A stretch of DNA of 61,865 nucleotides from an uncultured bacterium (GTDB taxonomy: Bacteria > Actinomycetota > Coriobacteriia > Coriobacteriales > Coriobacteriaceae). A model generated the notes under the pieces. That model was not told the origin of the DNA and made no database searches. It saw only the letters and a program-made list of their open reading frames with translations. Below are positions 24,080 through 31,620 of this stretch, in pieces; positions within the stretch are counted from its first letter, which is position 1, and each line of letters opens with the position of its first letter. The stretch covers positions 1-61,865 of the forward strand of contig CAJMMA010000009.1 in assembly GCA_905214435.1 (NCBI GenBank). Reading direction: 5' to 3'. Position numbers and translations under genes: made by a program.

Positions 24080-24135
24080 TCTAAATCTATAACAGCAAGA
24101 ACGGCTTTCAGCCTCTTCGTGTTACAGATCGAGAT
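24080..24135. repeat. Repeat family B, copy 4
   Basis: TCTAAATCTATAACAGCAAG faces GTGTTACAGATCGAGAT. The left arm carries two changes; the right half with its GGCTTTCAGCCTCTTCGTG spacer is nearly identical to copy 5. Confidence 0.65.
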
Positions 24136-24157
24136 GTTATCGACCATCCCTTGGCAT

Positions 24158-24216
24158 TGTCTCGATCTGTAACTATAAGGAGGGTTTTCAGCCTCTTCGT
24201 GTTACAGATCGAGACA
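24158..24216. repeat. Repeat family B, copy 5
   Basis: TGTCTCGATCTGTAAC faces GTTACAGATCGAGACA exactly, across about 27 bp. Shares the TTTTCAGCCTCTTCGTG spacer with copy 4, so these two probably arose by duplication. Confidence 0.7.
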
Positions 24217-24264
24217 AACCTGAAGTTTGGTTGGCGCCAAACCCGCTGACTTATCGACATAAAT

Positions 24265-24300
24265 AGAAACGGGCCCTGTTCCACAAGGGAACAGAGCCCG
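24265..24300 (-). terminator. Terminator of tRNA-Thr (TGT)
   Basis: GGGCCCTGTTCC (24271-24282) pairs with GGAACAGAGCCC (24288-24299) with one mismatch; the minus-strand 3' side continues GTTTCTATTT. Confidence 0.8.
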
Positions 24301-24309
24301 AAACTCTCA

Positions 24310-24384
24310 TGGAGCCAGTGACAGGAATCGAACCTGCAACCCACTGATTACAAATCAGTTGCGCTACCTTTGCGCCACACTGGC
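24310..24384 (-). tRNA. tRNA-Thr (TGT)
   Basis: A 75-nt cloverleaf; acceptor GCCAGTG/CACTGGC, anticodon loop TTTGTAA giving TGT, encoded CCA. Second threonine isoacceptor in the window, transcribed alone. Confidence 0.96.
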
Positions 24385-24468
24385 ACACTTGGCGCTTTCG
24401 CGCGAAGCCAGTTAAGAATAAAGGAATTGCGGACGAGGCGCAACAGGCCCTTCACCCGACCACATCTC

Positions 24469-24533
24469 AAAACTATTCGCCAGAACGAATAGTTTTATCC
24501 GTTCGCCAAAACCAAAAACTATTCGTTTTGGCG
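24469..24533. repeat. Paired inverted repeats with AAAACTATTCG core
   Basis: AAAACTATTCG (24469-24479) is exactly complementary to CGAATAGTTTT (24486-24496). A second pair CGCCAAAAC (24504-24512) and GTTTTGGCG (24525-24533) encloses another AAAACTATTCG. It lies upstream of tRNA-Thr (TGT) and downstream of the NYN nuclease gene; an operator or terminator role is possible. Confidence 0.5.
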
Positions 24534-24536
24534 ACG

Positions 24537-24570
24537 GCAACCCACAGTCCATTGATTACAAATCAACGGG
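24537..24570 (-). pseudogene. Partial tRNA-Thr-like fragment (anticodon arm)
   Basis: The plus strand reads GCAACCCACAG, then TTGATTACAAATCAA, nearly repeating the T-arm edge and anticodon arm of tRNA-Thr (TGT) at 24330-24350. On the minus strand the arm has loop TTTGTAA-like anticodon TGT. Acceptor and D arms are absent, so it cannot be a working tRNA. Probably a duplication or integration scar. Confidence 0.5.
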
Positions 24571-24607
24571 CCGGCCAATTGGAAAACGGGTCTCTATGGA
24601 TAATCCC

Positions 24608-25285
24608 CTACCTCCCGCGCAGGGCCTTCAGCTTTGCCAGGGCCTCGGGGCTCAGGCGGCTGCCCAGGGTCATCTTAATCTGTGGGGCTTCTTCGGCCTC
24701 GTGCACGTCGTTGTCGATCTGCTTGATCTCGTCCACCAGCATGCGGCTCGAGATGCGCGTAACGCCCTTGCCCATGACGACGGCCTGGATCGTGCCGTCG
24801 CTCGATACCACGGAGCACGCGCGACCTTCCTCGCGTGCCTCGATGCAGAGCTTCTGCACCACGGTATCGGCCGAAACACCTGTCGGCGAAAACTCGATAC
24901 GCACGCCGCGGGCCGGTAGGTTGGGGCGCTCGCTGGAGATATTGCCCGCGCCGTCAAATACGATCACAGCCTCGTAGCGGCCCTGGGCAAACGCGGCTAC
25001 GTCATTAATGAGCGCCGTGCGCGCCATATCGTGAACGTCGCTGGAATACGGATCGTCAGAATGGTCGTACACGAGCTTTTCGTAGCGCGGCGTACAGTGG
25101 ATCACATTGTAGCCGTCGACCACCAACAGCTCGGGTTTGTTGGAATGCACTGTCGAGACTGGATCGGCGATAGCCTGCGCAAACGCATTGCCGCCCACGC
25201 CATAGGTCGCGGCCGAAACAATCGGCTTGGCCGAGCCCTCGCCAAAGCGCTTGGCCTTGGACTTGGCGCGGTTCTTCTTGGACAT
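24608..25285 (-). CDS. NYN-domain ribonuclease, YacP/Rae1-like
   Basis: A 225-residue protein. After a basic tail (1-50) comes a PIN/NYN fold: LLVVDGYNVIH with Asp57, VIVFDGAG with Asp111, SADT with Asp140 and SSDG with Asp163, the acidic set that binds the catalytic metal. Bacillus Rae1/YacP is a ribosome-associated endoribonuclease that cuts mRNA in the A site. Position behind rlmB and cysS reproduces the Bacillus cysS-mrnC-rlmB-yacP order without mrnC. It starts 3 bp after rlmB. Confidence 0.85.
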   Translation of the reverse strand: MSKKNRAKSKAKRFGEGSAKPIVSAATYGVGGNAFAQAIADPVSTVHSNKPELLVVDGYNVIHCTPRYEKLVYDHSDDPYSSDVHDMARTALINDVAAFAQGRYEAVIVFDGAGNISSERPNLPARGVRIEFSPTGVSADTVVQKLCIEAREEGRACSVVSSDGTIQAVVMGKGVTRISSRMLVDEIKQIDNDVHEAEEAPQIKMTLGSRLSPEALAKLKALRGR

Positions 25286-25288
25286 GCG

Positions 25289-26203
25289 CTACTCCTCCCC
25301 CATGAGCTCGCCGACGTTGCGGCGCAACCACTCAAAGCACAGTGCGGTGGTCGCCTGGGCCACGTTGAGACTCTCGGTCATGCCGCGCTGGGGAAGCTTG
25401 GTCAAAAAGTCGCATTTCTCAAGCACCAGGCGCGAAATGCCATCGCCCTCGGAACCCATGACGAGCGCCACGCGACCCTCGAAGGGAGCATCCCAACAAC
25501 TGCCCTCGGCATGCTCGGAGGCACCGCCCACCCAAAAGCCAGCGGCCTTAAGATCGTCGAGTGCACGGGCAATGTTGGGCACCTGCGCGATAGGCAGATG
25601 CATGACGGCGCCGGCTGAAGTCTTGTAGCTGCCCACGGTCACGCCGGCGGCACGCTTGTTGGCGATGATGACGCCGGCCGCGCCCACAACCTCGGCGGAG
25701 CGCACGATGGCGCCAAAGTTGCCGTCGTCAGTCACGTGGTCGAGCACCACGACAAGTGCCGGGCCCTCGCCTGCGCGGTCGAGAATATCGGCGACATCGG
25801 CATAGGGGAAGTTGCCAACCTCGAGCGCAATGCCCTGGTGAGCGCCGTGGCTCGACAGGGCATCGAGCTGCGCGCGCGGCACATACTTAATGCGGACACC
25901 CGCGGCGTTGAGGTCGTCGACCAGGCGCAACAAGGCGGCGTCGCGCTCCCCGCCCTCGGCAATGAGCGCGCACTTGATGGGAAAACCGGTGCGTAGCGCC
26001 TCGGCGGCAGCACGACGACCCTCGATGAACTCACCCTTGGGAGCCTGGGCAGCGTCGCGGTTGCGATCGCGCTGCGGACGTGCGGCCTGGGTGCGATCGC
26101 GCTGGCCCTTGGGAGCGGCAGTGCGGTCATTGCGGCGAATCGGACGCGAGCCAGAAGCAGCCTGCTTGCCGCCACGAGGCGCACGCTTGCGATTGTCGGC
26201 CAT
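25289..26203 (-). CDS. rlmB: 23S rRNA (guanosine-2'-O-)-methyltransferase RlmB
   Basis: A 304-residue SpoU/TrmH-family enzyme. A long Arg/Lys-rich N-terminal extension (1-55) precedes the substrate-binding domain FIEGRRAAAEALRTG. The trefoil-knot catalytic domain shows motif 1 NFGAIVRSAEVVGAAGVI, motif 2 LVMGSEGDGIS and motif 3 ESLNVAQATT. It methylates a guanosine in the peptidyl-transferase loop region of 23S rRNA; exact position is by homology. The 143-bp gap to cysS shows no clear terminator. Confidence 0.9.
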   Translation of the reverse strand: MADNRKRAPRGGKQAASGSRPIRRNDRTAAPKGQRDRTQAARPQRDRNRDAAQAPKGEFIEGRRAAAEALRTGFPIKCALIAEGGERDAALLRLVDDLNAAGVRIKYVPRAQLDALSSHGAHQGIALEVGNFPYADVADILDRAGEGPALVVVLDHVTDDGNFGAIVRSAEVVGAAGVIIANKRAAGVTVGSYKTSAGAVMHLPIAQVPNIARALDDLKAAGFWVGGASEHAEGSCWDAPFEGRVALVMGSEGDGISRLVLEKCDFLTKLPQRGMTESLNVAQATTALCFEWLRRNVGELMGEE

Positions 26204-26346
26204 AAAACGGCCTCCTTAAATAGATAACGAACAAGAATCGACCGTCCGAGCCACGGCACCTTGCCTTTCAATCGTCGGGCATGACCACTAGGTCTATGCC
26301 CTCCTCTTTCAAGGCAATCTGCCGCACCTCGAACGGTCGACAAATA

Positions 26347-27813
26347 CTAGAGACTCTTAATACGAGTGCCGGCGGCGGTATCTTCAATCGTCAGGCCCAG
26401 GTCCTTGAGCTGATCGCGGATGGCATCTGCCAGATCCCAGTTCTTGGCGGCGCGGGCCTCGGCGCGGGCCTCGAGAATCTTGGCAGCGGCCTCGTCCACG
26501 TCGTCGCCCGTGTAGGCGACCAGGCCGGCGGCAACGCCCAGCAGGCCCAGCGGCAGCTCGACCTTGGGCTCGGGAAGCTCAACGCCAAATGTGTCGAGCA
26601 GCTCAACCAGCGTATCGGCGGCAGCAAGCGCAGCGGCCTTGTCGGCAGCGTCACCGGCCTGCTCCAGGTACTGGTTGCACTCGGTGACAAAGCCAAAGAC
26701 AGCACCCATAGCGCCGGCGGTGTTAAAGTCGTCGTCCATGCACTCCTTAAAGGTGACACGGGTCTCGGCGGCCTTGGCGGCAAACGCCTCGGATGCTGCC
26801 TCATCGGCATCGGCCGTCGCATGGTTCGCAGCCCAGCGCAGGTTCTCGACCGTACCGGCGATACGCGTGAGCGAGTTCTCGGCACCCTCCAGGCGCTCCC
26901 AGGAGAAGTCAAGCGGCGAGCGATAGCTCGTCTGCAGCATCAGCAGGCGCAGGGCAGCAGCGGAGTGCTGCTCGAGGACCTCGGCCAGCGTAAAGAAGTT
27001 TCCGAGCGACTTGGACATCTTCTCGCCGTCGACCAGCAGCATGCCCGTGTGCATCCAGGTGTTGGAGAAGCCCTGGTGCCAGGCGCAGGTGGCCTGGGCG
27101 CACTCGTTCTCGTGATGCGGGAAGGCAAGGTCGGAGCCGCCGCCGTGGATGTCGATCGGGGTGCCCAGGTAGCGATGCACCATGGCGGCGCACTCGGTGT
27201 GCCAACCGGGACGGCCTTCGCCCCAGGGGCTCGGCCAGCTGGGTTCGCCGGGCTTAGCGGCCTTCCACAGGGCAAAGTCGAGCGGGTCGTTCTTGTCCTC
27301 GTTCTCCTCGATGCGCGCGCCAACCATAAGGTCGTCGATGTTGCGGCCCGAGACCTGACCATAGTTGGGATCGCTGCGCACGGCAAAGTACACATCGCCG
27401 TTATCGGCTGCGTAAGCGTGGCCCTGCTCGATAAGCGTCTTGATCATGGCGATCATGGGGCCGATCTCCTTGGTGGCGCGGGGGCGCACATCGGGATCGA
27501 GCACGTTGGCGGCGCGCATGACGCCGATGAACTTGTCCGAGAACTCCGTCGCGACCTCGGCGGCAGTGCGGCCCTGCTCGTTGGCGCGCTTGATGATCTT
27601 GTCATCGACATCGGTGAGGTTCTGGGCAAACGTGACCTCGTAGCCGCTCGCGATGAGCCAGCGACGAATCACGTCAAAGCTGATGAACGTACGGGCATTG
27701 CCGATGTGGATGTTGTCGTAGACCGTGGGGCCGCACACGTACATGCGGACCTTGCCGGACTCGATGGGCTGAAACTCTTCCTTTTTATGGGTAGCGCTGT
27801 TGTAGATACGCAT
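26347..27813 (-). CDS. cysS: Cysteine--tRNA ligase
   Basis: A 488-residue class I synthetase, normal length. Zinc ligand Cys27 in YVCGPTVYD, HIGN at 37-40 (HIGH motif), KMSKS starting at about residue 265, and the second zinc site in GWHTECAAM. An alpha-helical anticodon-binding domain makes up the C-terminus. It is four bases behind ispF, so cotranscribed with the ispDF pair. Confidence 0.97.
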   Translation of the reverse strand: MRIYNSATHKKEEFQPIESGKVRMYVCGPTVYDNIHIGNARTFISFDVIRRWLIASGYEVTFAQNLTDVDDKIIKRANEQGRTAAEVATEFSDKFIGVMRAANVLDPDVRPRATKEIGPMIAMIKTLIEQGHAYAADNGDVYFAVRSDPNYGQVSGRNIDDLMVGARIEENEDKNDPLDFALWKAAKPGEPSWPSPWGEGRPGWHTECAAMVHRYLGTPIDIHGGGSDLAFPHHENECAQATCAWHQGFSNTWMHTGMLLVDGEKMSKSLGNFFTLAEVLEQHSAAALRLLMLQTSYRSPLDFSWERLEGAENSLTRIAGTVENLRWAANHATADADEAASEAFAAKAAETRVTFKECMDDDFNTAGAMGAVFGFVTECNQYLEQAGDAADKAAALAAADTLVELLDTFGVELPEPKVELPLGLLGVAAGLVAYTGDDVDEAAAKILEARAEARAAKNWDLADAIRDQLKDLGLTIEDTAAGTRIKSL

Positions 27814-27816
27814 TCG

Positions 27817-28311
27817 TTACTCCTTAACGGTTTTCTGTAGCAGGCAGACGGCCCAGGCGCCGATTCCCTCGCCCTGGCCTTCCCAACCGAGCTTTTCGGT
27901 CGTAGTGGCGGCGACGCCCACGTTTTCGACGTCAACGCCCAGGGCATGGGCAAGGTTGGCGCGCATGGCATCGCGGTGCGGGGTGATCTTGGGTTGCTGA
28001 CAGGCAATGGTGCAATCGGCATCGACAAACTCGAAGCCCAGCTCGCGCGCGTAGTCCATCACGCGAGCGAGCAGCACCATCGAATCGGCACCCTCATAGG
28101 CGGGGTCGGTATCGGGGAATAGCTTGCCGATGTCTCCCCCGCGGCAGGCGCCCAGAATGGCGTCGGCCAAGGCGTGCGCGAGCACATCGGCATCCGAGTG
28201 GCCCAGCAGGCCGCGCTCGTAGGGAATGTCAACACCGCCGATGATACATCGACGCCCCTCCACCAGACGGTGGACGTCGTAGCCATGGCCAATGCGCAGG
28301 TTACTGAACAT
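27817..28311 (-). CDS. ispF: 2-C-methyl-D-erythritol 2,4-cyclodiphosphate synthase
   Basis: A 164-residue IspF. It starts MFSNLRIGHGYDVHRL with the zinc ligands of D-x-H, has LLGHSDADVLAHALADAILG, then DCTIACQQPKITPH and the C-terminal TTTEKLGWEGQGEGIGAWAV. It closes the cyclodiphosphate in the MEP route to isoprenoid precursors. Start chosen at ATG 28311, with AGGA 8 bp upstream. It overlaps the end of ispD by 11 bp. Confidence 0.95.
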   Translation of the reverse strand: MFSNLRIGHGYDVHRLVEGRRCIIGGVDIPYERGLLGHSDADVLAHALADAILGACRGGDIGKLFPDTDPAYEGADSMVLLARVMDYARELGFEFVDADCTIACQQPKITPHRDAMRANLAHALGVDVENVGVAATTTEKLGWEGQGEGIGAWAVCLLQKTVKE

Positions 28312-29029
28312 GGGGAAGGTCCTCTCCCTCGGCCATGCGGCCAAGCAGAATCGCGGTTACGGGACGCAGGTCCTCGGGCACCGTCACCTTAAGGTTATCG
28401 CGCGGGCTCTGGACGCAGCGGACGCGCCCACCCATGCGCTCGACCAGTGACGAATCGTCCGTGCCGATAAAGCCCTCGGCAATCGCCGCGGCATGGGCGC
28501 GCTTCATGGCGTCGACACTAAAAATCTGCGGCGTCTGCGCGGCCCAGTACAGCTCGCGCGGCGGCGTCTCGACGATGTTGTCGCCATCGACGATTTTGAG
28601 TGTGTCGATGGCAGGCTGGCCGCACACGACACCGTCGAGGGCACGGTCGCTCACGAGCACGTCGATAGCGTGGTCGATAGCCTCGGTCGTAATGAGCGGA
28701 CGGGCGCCATCGTGGATGGCGACATATTCGAAACCCGCCGGCACCGCGTGCACGCCGGCGCGGGTGGAATCCTGGCGGGTCTCGCCGGCATCGGCAAAGC
28801 TGATGGGCGTGCTATACGAATACGGGCTGATGGCCAGGCGGCGCATCTCGGCACGACGCTCGGCAGGGCACACCACGACGATGTGGCCGACCTTATTGCT
28901 ACGGTCAAATGCGCGGATGGACCAGCTCATAAGCGGACGGCCCGCTACATTGACGAGCTGCTTACCACCGGGGTTACCAAAGCGCTGGCCGCTGCCACCG
29001 GCAACGACCACGGCGCATACGGGCGCCAT
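28301..29029 (-). CDS. ispD: 2-C-methyl-D-erythritol 4-phosphate cytidylyltransferase
   Basis: A 242-residue IspD. The CTP-binding loop is VVVAGGSGQRFGNPGGKQ; VAIHDGARPL and AQTPQIF are further family signatures, with TDDSSLVERMGG near the end. It transfers CMP to MEP in isoprenoid biosynthesis; ispF follows and ispE lies at 43626. The ATG overlaps the disA stop in TAATG, so disA-ispD-ispF-cysS are probably translationally linked. A longer upstream open frame lies within disA and was rejected. Confidence 0.95.
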   Translation of the reverse strand: MAPVCAVVVAGGSGQRFGNPGGKQLVNVAGRPLMSWSIRAFDRSNKVGHIVVVCPAERRAEMRRLAISPYSYSTPISFADAGETRQDSTRAGVHAVPAGFEYVAIHDGARPLITTEAIDHAIDVLVSDRALDGVVCGQPAIDTLKIVDGDNIVETPPRELYWAAQTPQIFSVDAMKRAHAAAIAEGFIGTDDSSLVERMGGRVRCVQSPRDNLKVTVPEDLRPVTAILLGRMAEGEDLPHVQ

Positions 29030-30096
29030 TATGCGTTCCCCTGTTTGGTGCCCTTCATGCGGTACAGGGAGTCCGCAAGAATGGCAGGGTTGTTGACGCC
29101 AAAGTCGCCCAGGCGCTCCGGATCTTCGCTGATGTCGTCCATGAGCTCCTGCAGCGATCCATACTCGTCGACGATCTTCTCGGCCACGCCGTCGCGCACG
29201 ACGGACACGCGCGAAAGCGTGCGCAGGCCCAGCGGTGTCATGACGGAGTCCTCGTCCAGGTCGTCGTAACCCAGAACCGCCGCCACATGCTGCGGGTCGG
29301 ACAAGTCCTTGGGCGTCATACGGCTCAGGTTGGCGCGGATCTTTTCGGCATTGGCCTCGGAGGAATCGCTCGCATAGTCGCGAATCATCAGGTCGTACTC
29401 GGTATCCATGCTGGAGCCGGCGAGCTGCTCGAGCTGCATCTGCACGAGCTTGCCCTGGTTGCCCAGCTTGACAATGCAATCCTTAAGTTCGGTCTTTGCC
29501 TGCTGCATGATCTCGAAGCTCGAGAAAATCCCGGTAATGTCGGCGAGCGTAACGTAGTCGTCGAGCTCGAGGGCCGTCAGGCGCAGCAGGGAGCGGTCGA
29601 GCGACTGACGGGTAGTCTGGAGCGTGGCGACGAGCTGGTTGACCGAGCTCATGATGGTGGTGACGGGCTGGATCTCGTAGCTCTTGCCGTGAACGTACAC
29701 GTTGACGACGGCACGACGGGCCGAGACCGAGATCACGATGGCATCCGTGAGCACCGACATGCGGGCGGCGGTGCGGTGACGCATGCCCGTCTCGCTCGTG
29801 GCAAGCGAGGGATCGGGATTGAGGTGGAAGTTGGCGCGCAGGATCTGGGTGAGGTCGCCGTCGATGACGATGGCGCCGTCCATCTTGGAAAGCTCGAACA
29901 GGCGGTTCGAGGTAAACGAAATGTTGAGCGGGAAGCCGTCGTTACCAGCAGCGAGCACGTTTTCGGTGTCGCCGACGCAAATAAGAGCGCCCAGGTGACC
30001 AGCAATGATCATGTCGAGGGCGGTGCGGATCGGCTGGCCAGGTGCCGTCAGGCGGATGGCCTGTTCCATACGCTTTTGCAGCTCGTTCTTATCCAA
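29029..30096 (-). CDS. disA: DNA integrity scanning diadenylate cyclase DisA
   Basis: A 355-residue DisA. The DAC domain has DGA at 73-75 (KMDGAIVIDGDL) and RHR at 106-108 (GMRHRTAARM), both needed to form c-di-AMP from two ATP. A helical linker (about 150-290) and a helix-hairpin-helix DNA-binding domain (about 300-355) follow. It reports DNA damage and controls cell-wall and osmolyte balance. radA is not adjacent. First gene of the disA-ispDF-cysS unit. Confidence 0.95.
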   Translation of the reverse strand: MDKNELQKRMEQAIRLTAPGQPIRTALDMIIAGHLGALICVGDTENVLAAGNDGFPLNISFTSNRLFELSKMDGAIVIDGDLTQILRANFHLNPDPSLATSETGMRHRTAARMSVLTDAIVISVSARRAVVNVYVHGKSYEIQPVTTIMSSVNQLVATLQTTRQSLDRSLLRLTALELDDYVTLADITGIFSSFEIMQQAKTELKDCIVKLGNQGKLVQMQLEQLAGSSMDTEYDLMIRDYASDSSEANAEKIRANLSRMTPKDLSDPQHVAAVLGYDDLDEDSVMTPLGLRTLSRVSVVRDGVAEKIVDEYGSLQELMDDISEDPERLGDFGVNNPAILADSLYRMKGTKQGNA

Positions 30097-30257
30097 GGCA
30101 TCGCTCCCATCGTATACGCTCCATAAACGTCAATAAGTTTCTCACGGTTTGCCTCTGTGACGCCCGCAAAATCCGATGCTTACAGAATGAGCGAACACAG
30201 CTGAGAGCCCCAATCCAAATGAGCTGCTTATGTGGTAGCATCGGGATTCGCATAAAT

Positions 30258-30400
30258 GAGGGAGTAGTCGCGTGATCGGGTTCGCCTCCGGTGGCGCGGC
30301 AAGTCAACACACTGGCCGATGCGGCCTGGCTTGCCTTAATGAACGAGACTCGTGGCTGTGCGCGCAACGCGTACGCCACGGGTCTTTTTTGTTACTCCCC
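30258..30400 (+). promoter_or_regulatory. yybP-ykoY (manganese) riboswitch
   Basis: The 5' box GAGGGAGTAG (30258-30267), the conserved AAGTCAACACACTGGC (30301-30316) and AACGAGACTC (30342-30351) match the three hallmarks of the yybP-ykoY aptamer. A terminator hairpin follows at once, and GTTACTCCCC (30391-30400) after it can pair with the 5' GGGAGTA strand. The next gene encodes an MntP-type manganese exporter, the expected target: Mn2+ binding should prevent termination. Confidence 0.88.
30351..30390 (+). terminator. Expression-platform terminator of the Mn riboswitch
   Basis: CGTGGC (30351-30356) pairs with GCCACG (30375-30380) over an inner GC-rich stem, followed by GGTCTTTTTT. Confidence 0.8.
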
Positions 30401-30443
30401 CAAGAGGTACACGCGGGCCCGCCCGCAGAGAGGGAGCCAGACT

Positions 30444-31022
30444 ATGGGACTCGCAGAGCTCGTGCTGCTCGCCGTTGGCCTTTCGATGGATGCCTTTGCC
30501 GTATCCATCTGCAAGGGCCTTGGCATGAAGAAGATCAACCTTAAAGTCGCCGTGGTGCTCGGCCTGTTCTTTGGCGGCTTTCAGGCCGGCATGCCCGTAA
30601 TCGGATGGGCGCTTGGCAGCCAATTCATGGGCATCATCGGACCCATCGACCATTGGATCGCCTTTATCCTTTTGGCCTTTATCGGCGGCAAAATGCTGTG
30701 GGAAGCCTTTACCGAGGACGAGAATGAAGGCGACGGCAAGGATGCCGAAAAGATTGACCTGGGCGAGTACCTGATCCTCGCCATCGCCACCTCAATCGAC
30801 GCCCTAGCCATAGGCATCTCATTTGCGGCGCTCTCGGTTGACATCGTTCCCGCTGTATCGCTTATCGGCGTCACAACGTTTATCTTCTCCGTCGCCGGCG
30901 TAGCGATCGGCCACACCTTTGGCGCGCGCTACGAAAAACCTGCCACCATCGTGGGCGGCATCGTGCTCATCCTCATCGGACTTAAGATCTTGCTTGAGCA
31001 CCTTGGGATCCTCGCACTGTAA
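30444..31022 (+). CDS. mntP: Manganese efflux pump MntP
   Basis: A 192-residue membrane protein with six helices in two related halves. The metal-site motifs are LSMDAFAVSICKGLG (about 12-27) and TSIDALAIGISFA (about 115-128), each with a membrane Asp as in MntP. It exports excess Mn2+. The ATG at 30444 has AGGGAG 9 bp upstream; the frame is open earlier, inside the riboswitch, but that is not a plausible start. A strong terminator follows that also contains half-sites of the hipBA operator. Confidence 0.93.
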   Translation: MGLAELVLLAVGLSMDAFAVSICKGLGMKKINLKVAVVLGLFFGGFQAGMPVIGWALGSQFMGIIGPIDHWIAFILLAFIGGKMLWEAFTEDENEGDGKDAEKIDLGEYLILAIATSIDALAIGISFAALSVDIVPAVSLIGVTTFIFSVAGVAIGHTFGARYEKPATIVGGIVLILIGLKILLEHLGILAL

Positions 31023-31058
31023 CGCCAAACACAATCGCTCAAAACTCAACGCCAGTAC

Positions 31059-31094
31059 AAGGCCTCATGCAAAGTTTTGCATGAGGCCTTTTCG
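31059..31094 (+). terminator. Terminator of mntP
   Basis: AAGGCCTCATGCAAA pairs with TTTGCATGAGGCCTT around a short loop and is followed by TTTTC. The stem contains TTTTGCAT, the half-site of the adjacent hipBA operator. Confidence 0.88.
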
Positions 31095-31135
31095 TGCAGA
31101 CTTTTGCATGTCATACTGATATGCAAAAGTCTGCA
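31095..31135. promoter_or_regulatory. Palindromic hipBA operator
   Basis: TGCAGACTTTTGCAT (31095-31109) is perfectly complementary to ATGCAAAAGTCTGCA (31121-31135), 15-bp arms with an 11-bp centre, directly ahead of hipB. This fits autorepression by HipB dimers. The TTTTGCAT half-site occurs again within the mntP terminator, so up to four half-sites are lined up. Confidence 0.75.
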
Positions 31136-31149
31136 TGTTGGAGATCGCC

Positions 31150-31617
31150 ATGGATACCCTTCCCATCACCACACCACGCCAAGCTGGCATCTATGTGCGT
31201 CAGGCACGCGAGTCGCAGGAAATCACCCGTGCGGCCCTCGCTAAAAAAGCCGGCGTTTCGGAGCGCCTGCTCGCATCGCTCGAGCTAGGAGACGCCACGG
31301 GTATTCGGCTCGACAAGTTGTTGGCGATTTTCGACGCTCTTGGACTGGCGCTCGCAGCACAAGGGGATATAGGCGAAACGAAAAATGAGCAGCCAGTCGA
31401 CGCCCCGCATGCCGATCAACCTTGCAGCACCTCCAGACGCCATCACGCTCAACGTCTTCATCATCGCAACCGTCGCAGCACAACTATTCCGGCTCTTGCA
31501 GATACCCCCCTTACGTCCGAGCTCTACGACAGGGCCTTCGCCGATTTCGCCATGTCCAATCTCGGAGTCTCGATTGCCGCTAACGCACCCGCCCAAGCCA
31601 AGTCTGAAGGGAAATAG
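31150..31617 (+). CDS. HipB-like antitoxin, Xre-family helix-turn-helix
   Basis: A 155-residue protein. Residues about 8-70 are an Xre/HipB helix-turn-helix: VRQARESQEITRAALAKKAG, VSERLLASLELGDATGIRLD. A low-complexity basic and histidine-rich stretch follows (about 85-115), then a short acidic-hydrophobic C-terminus. At 155 residues it is longer than E. coli HipB (88). It lies 3 bp ahead of the HipA kinase gene and behind a perfect palindrome, so a toxin-antitoxin operon is likely. The ATG at 31150 is preferred over 31135, which lies inside the operator. Confidence 0.82.
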   Translation: MDTLPITTPRQAGIYVRQARESQEITRAALAKKAGVSERLLASLELGDATGIRLDKLLAIFDALGLALAAQGDIGETKNEQPVDAPHADQPCSTSRRHHAQRLHHRNRRSTTIPALADTPLTSELYDRAFADFAMSNLGVSIAANAPAQAKSEGK

Positions 31618-31620
31618 TCT

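Noticed and set aside
23349..24384. Prophage or large island at the tRNA cluster
   Set aside because: Only repeats and tRNAs are present; there is no integrase or phage gene.
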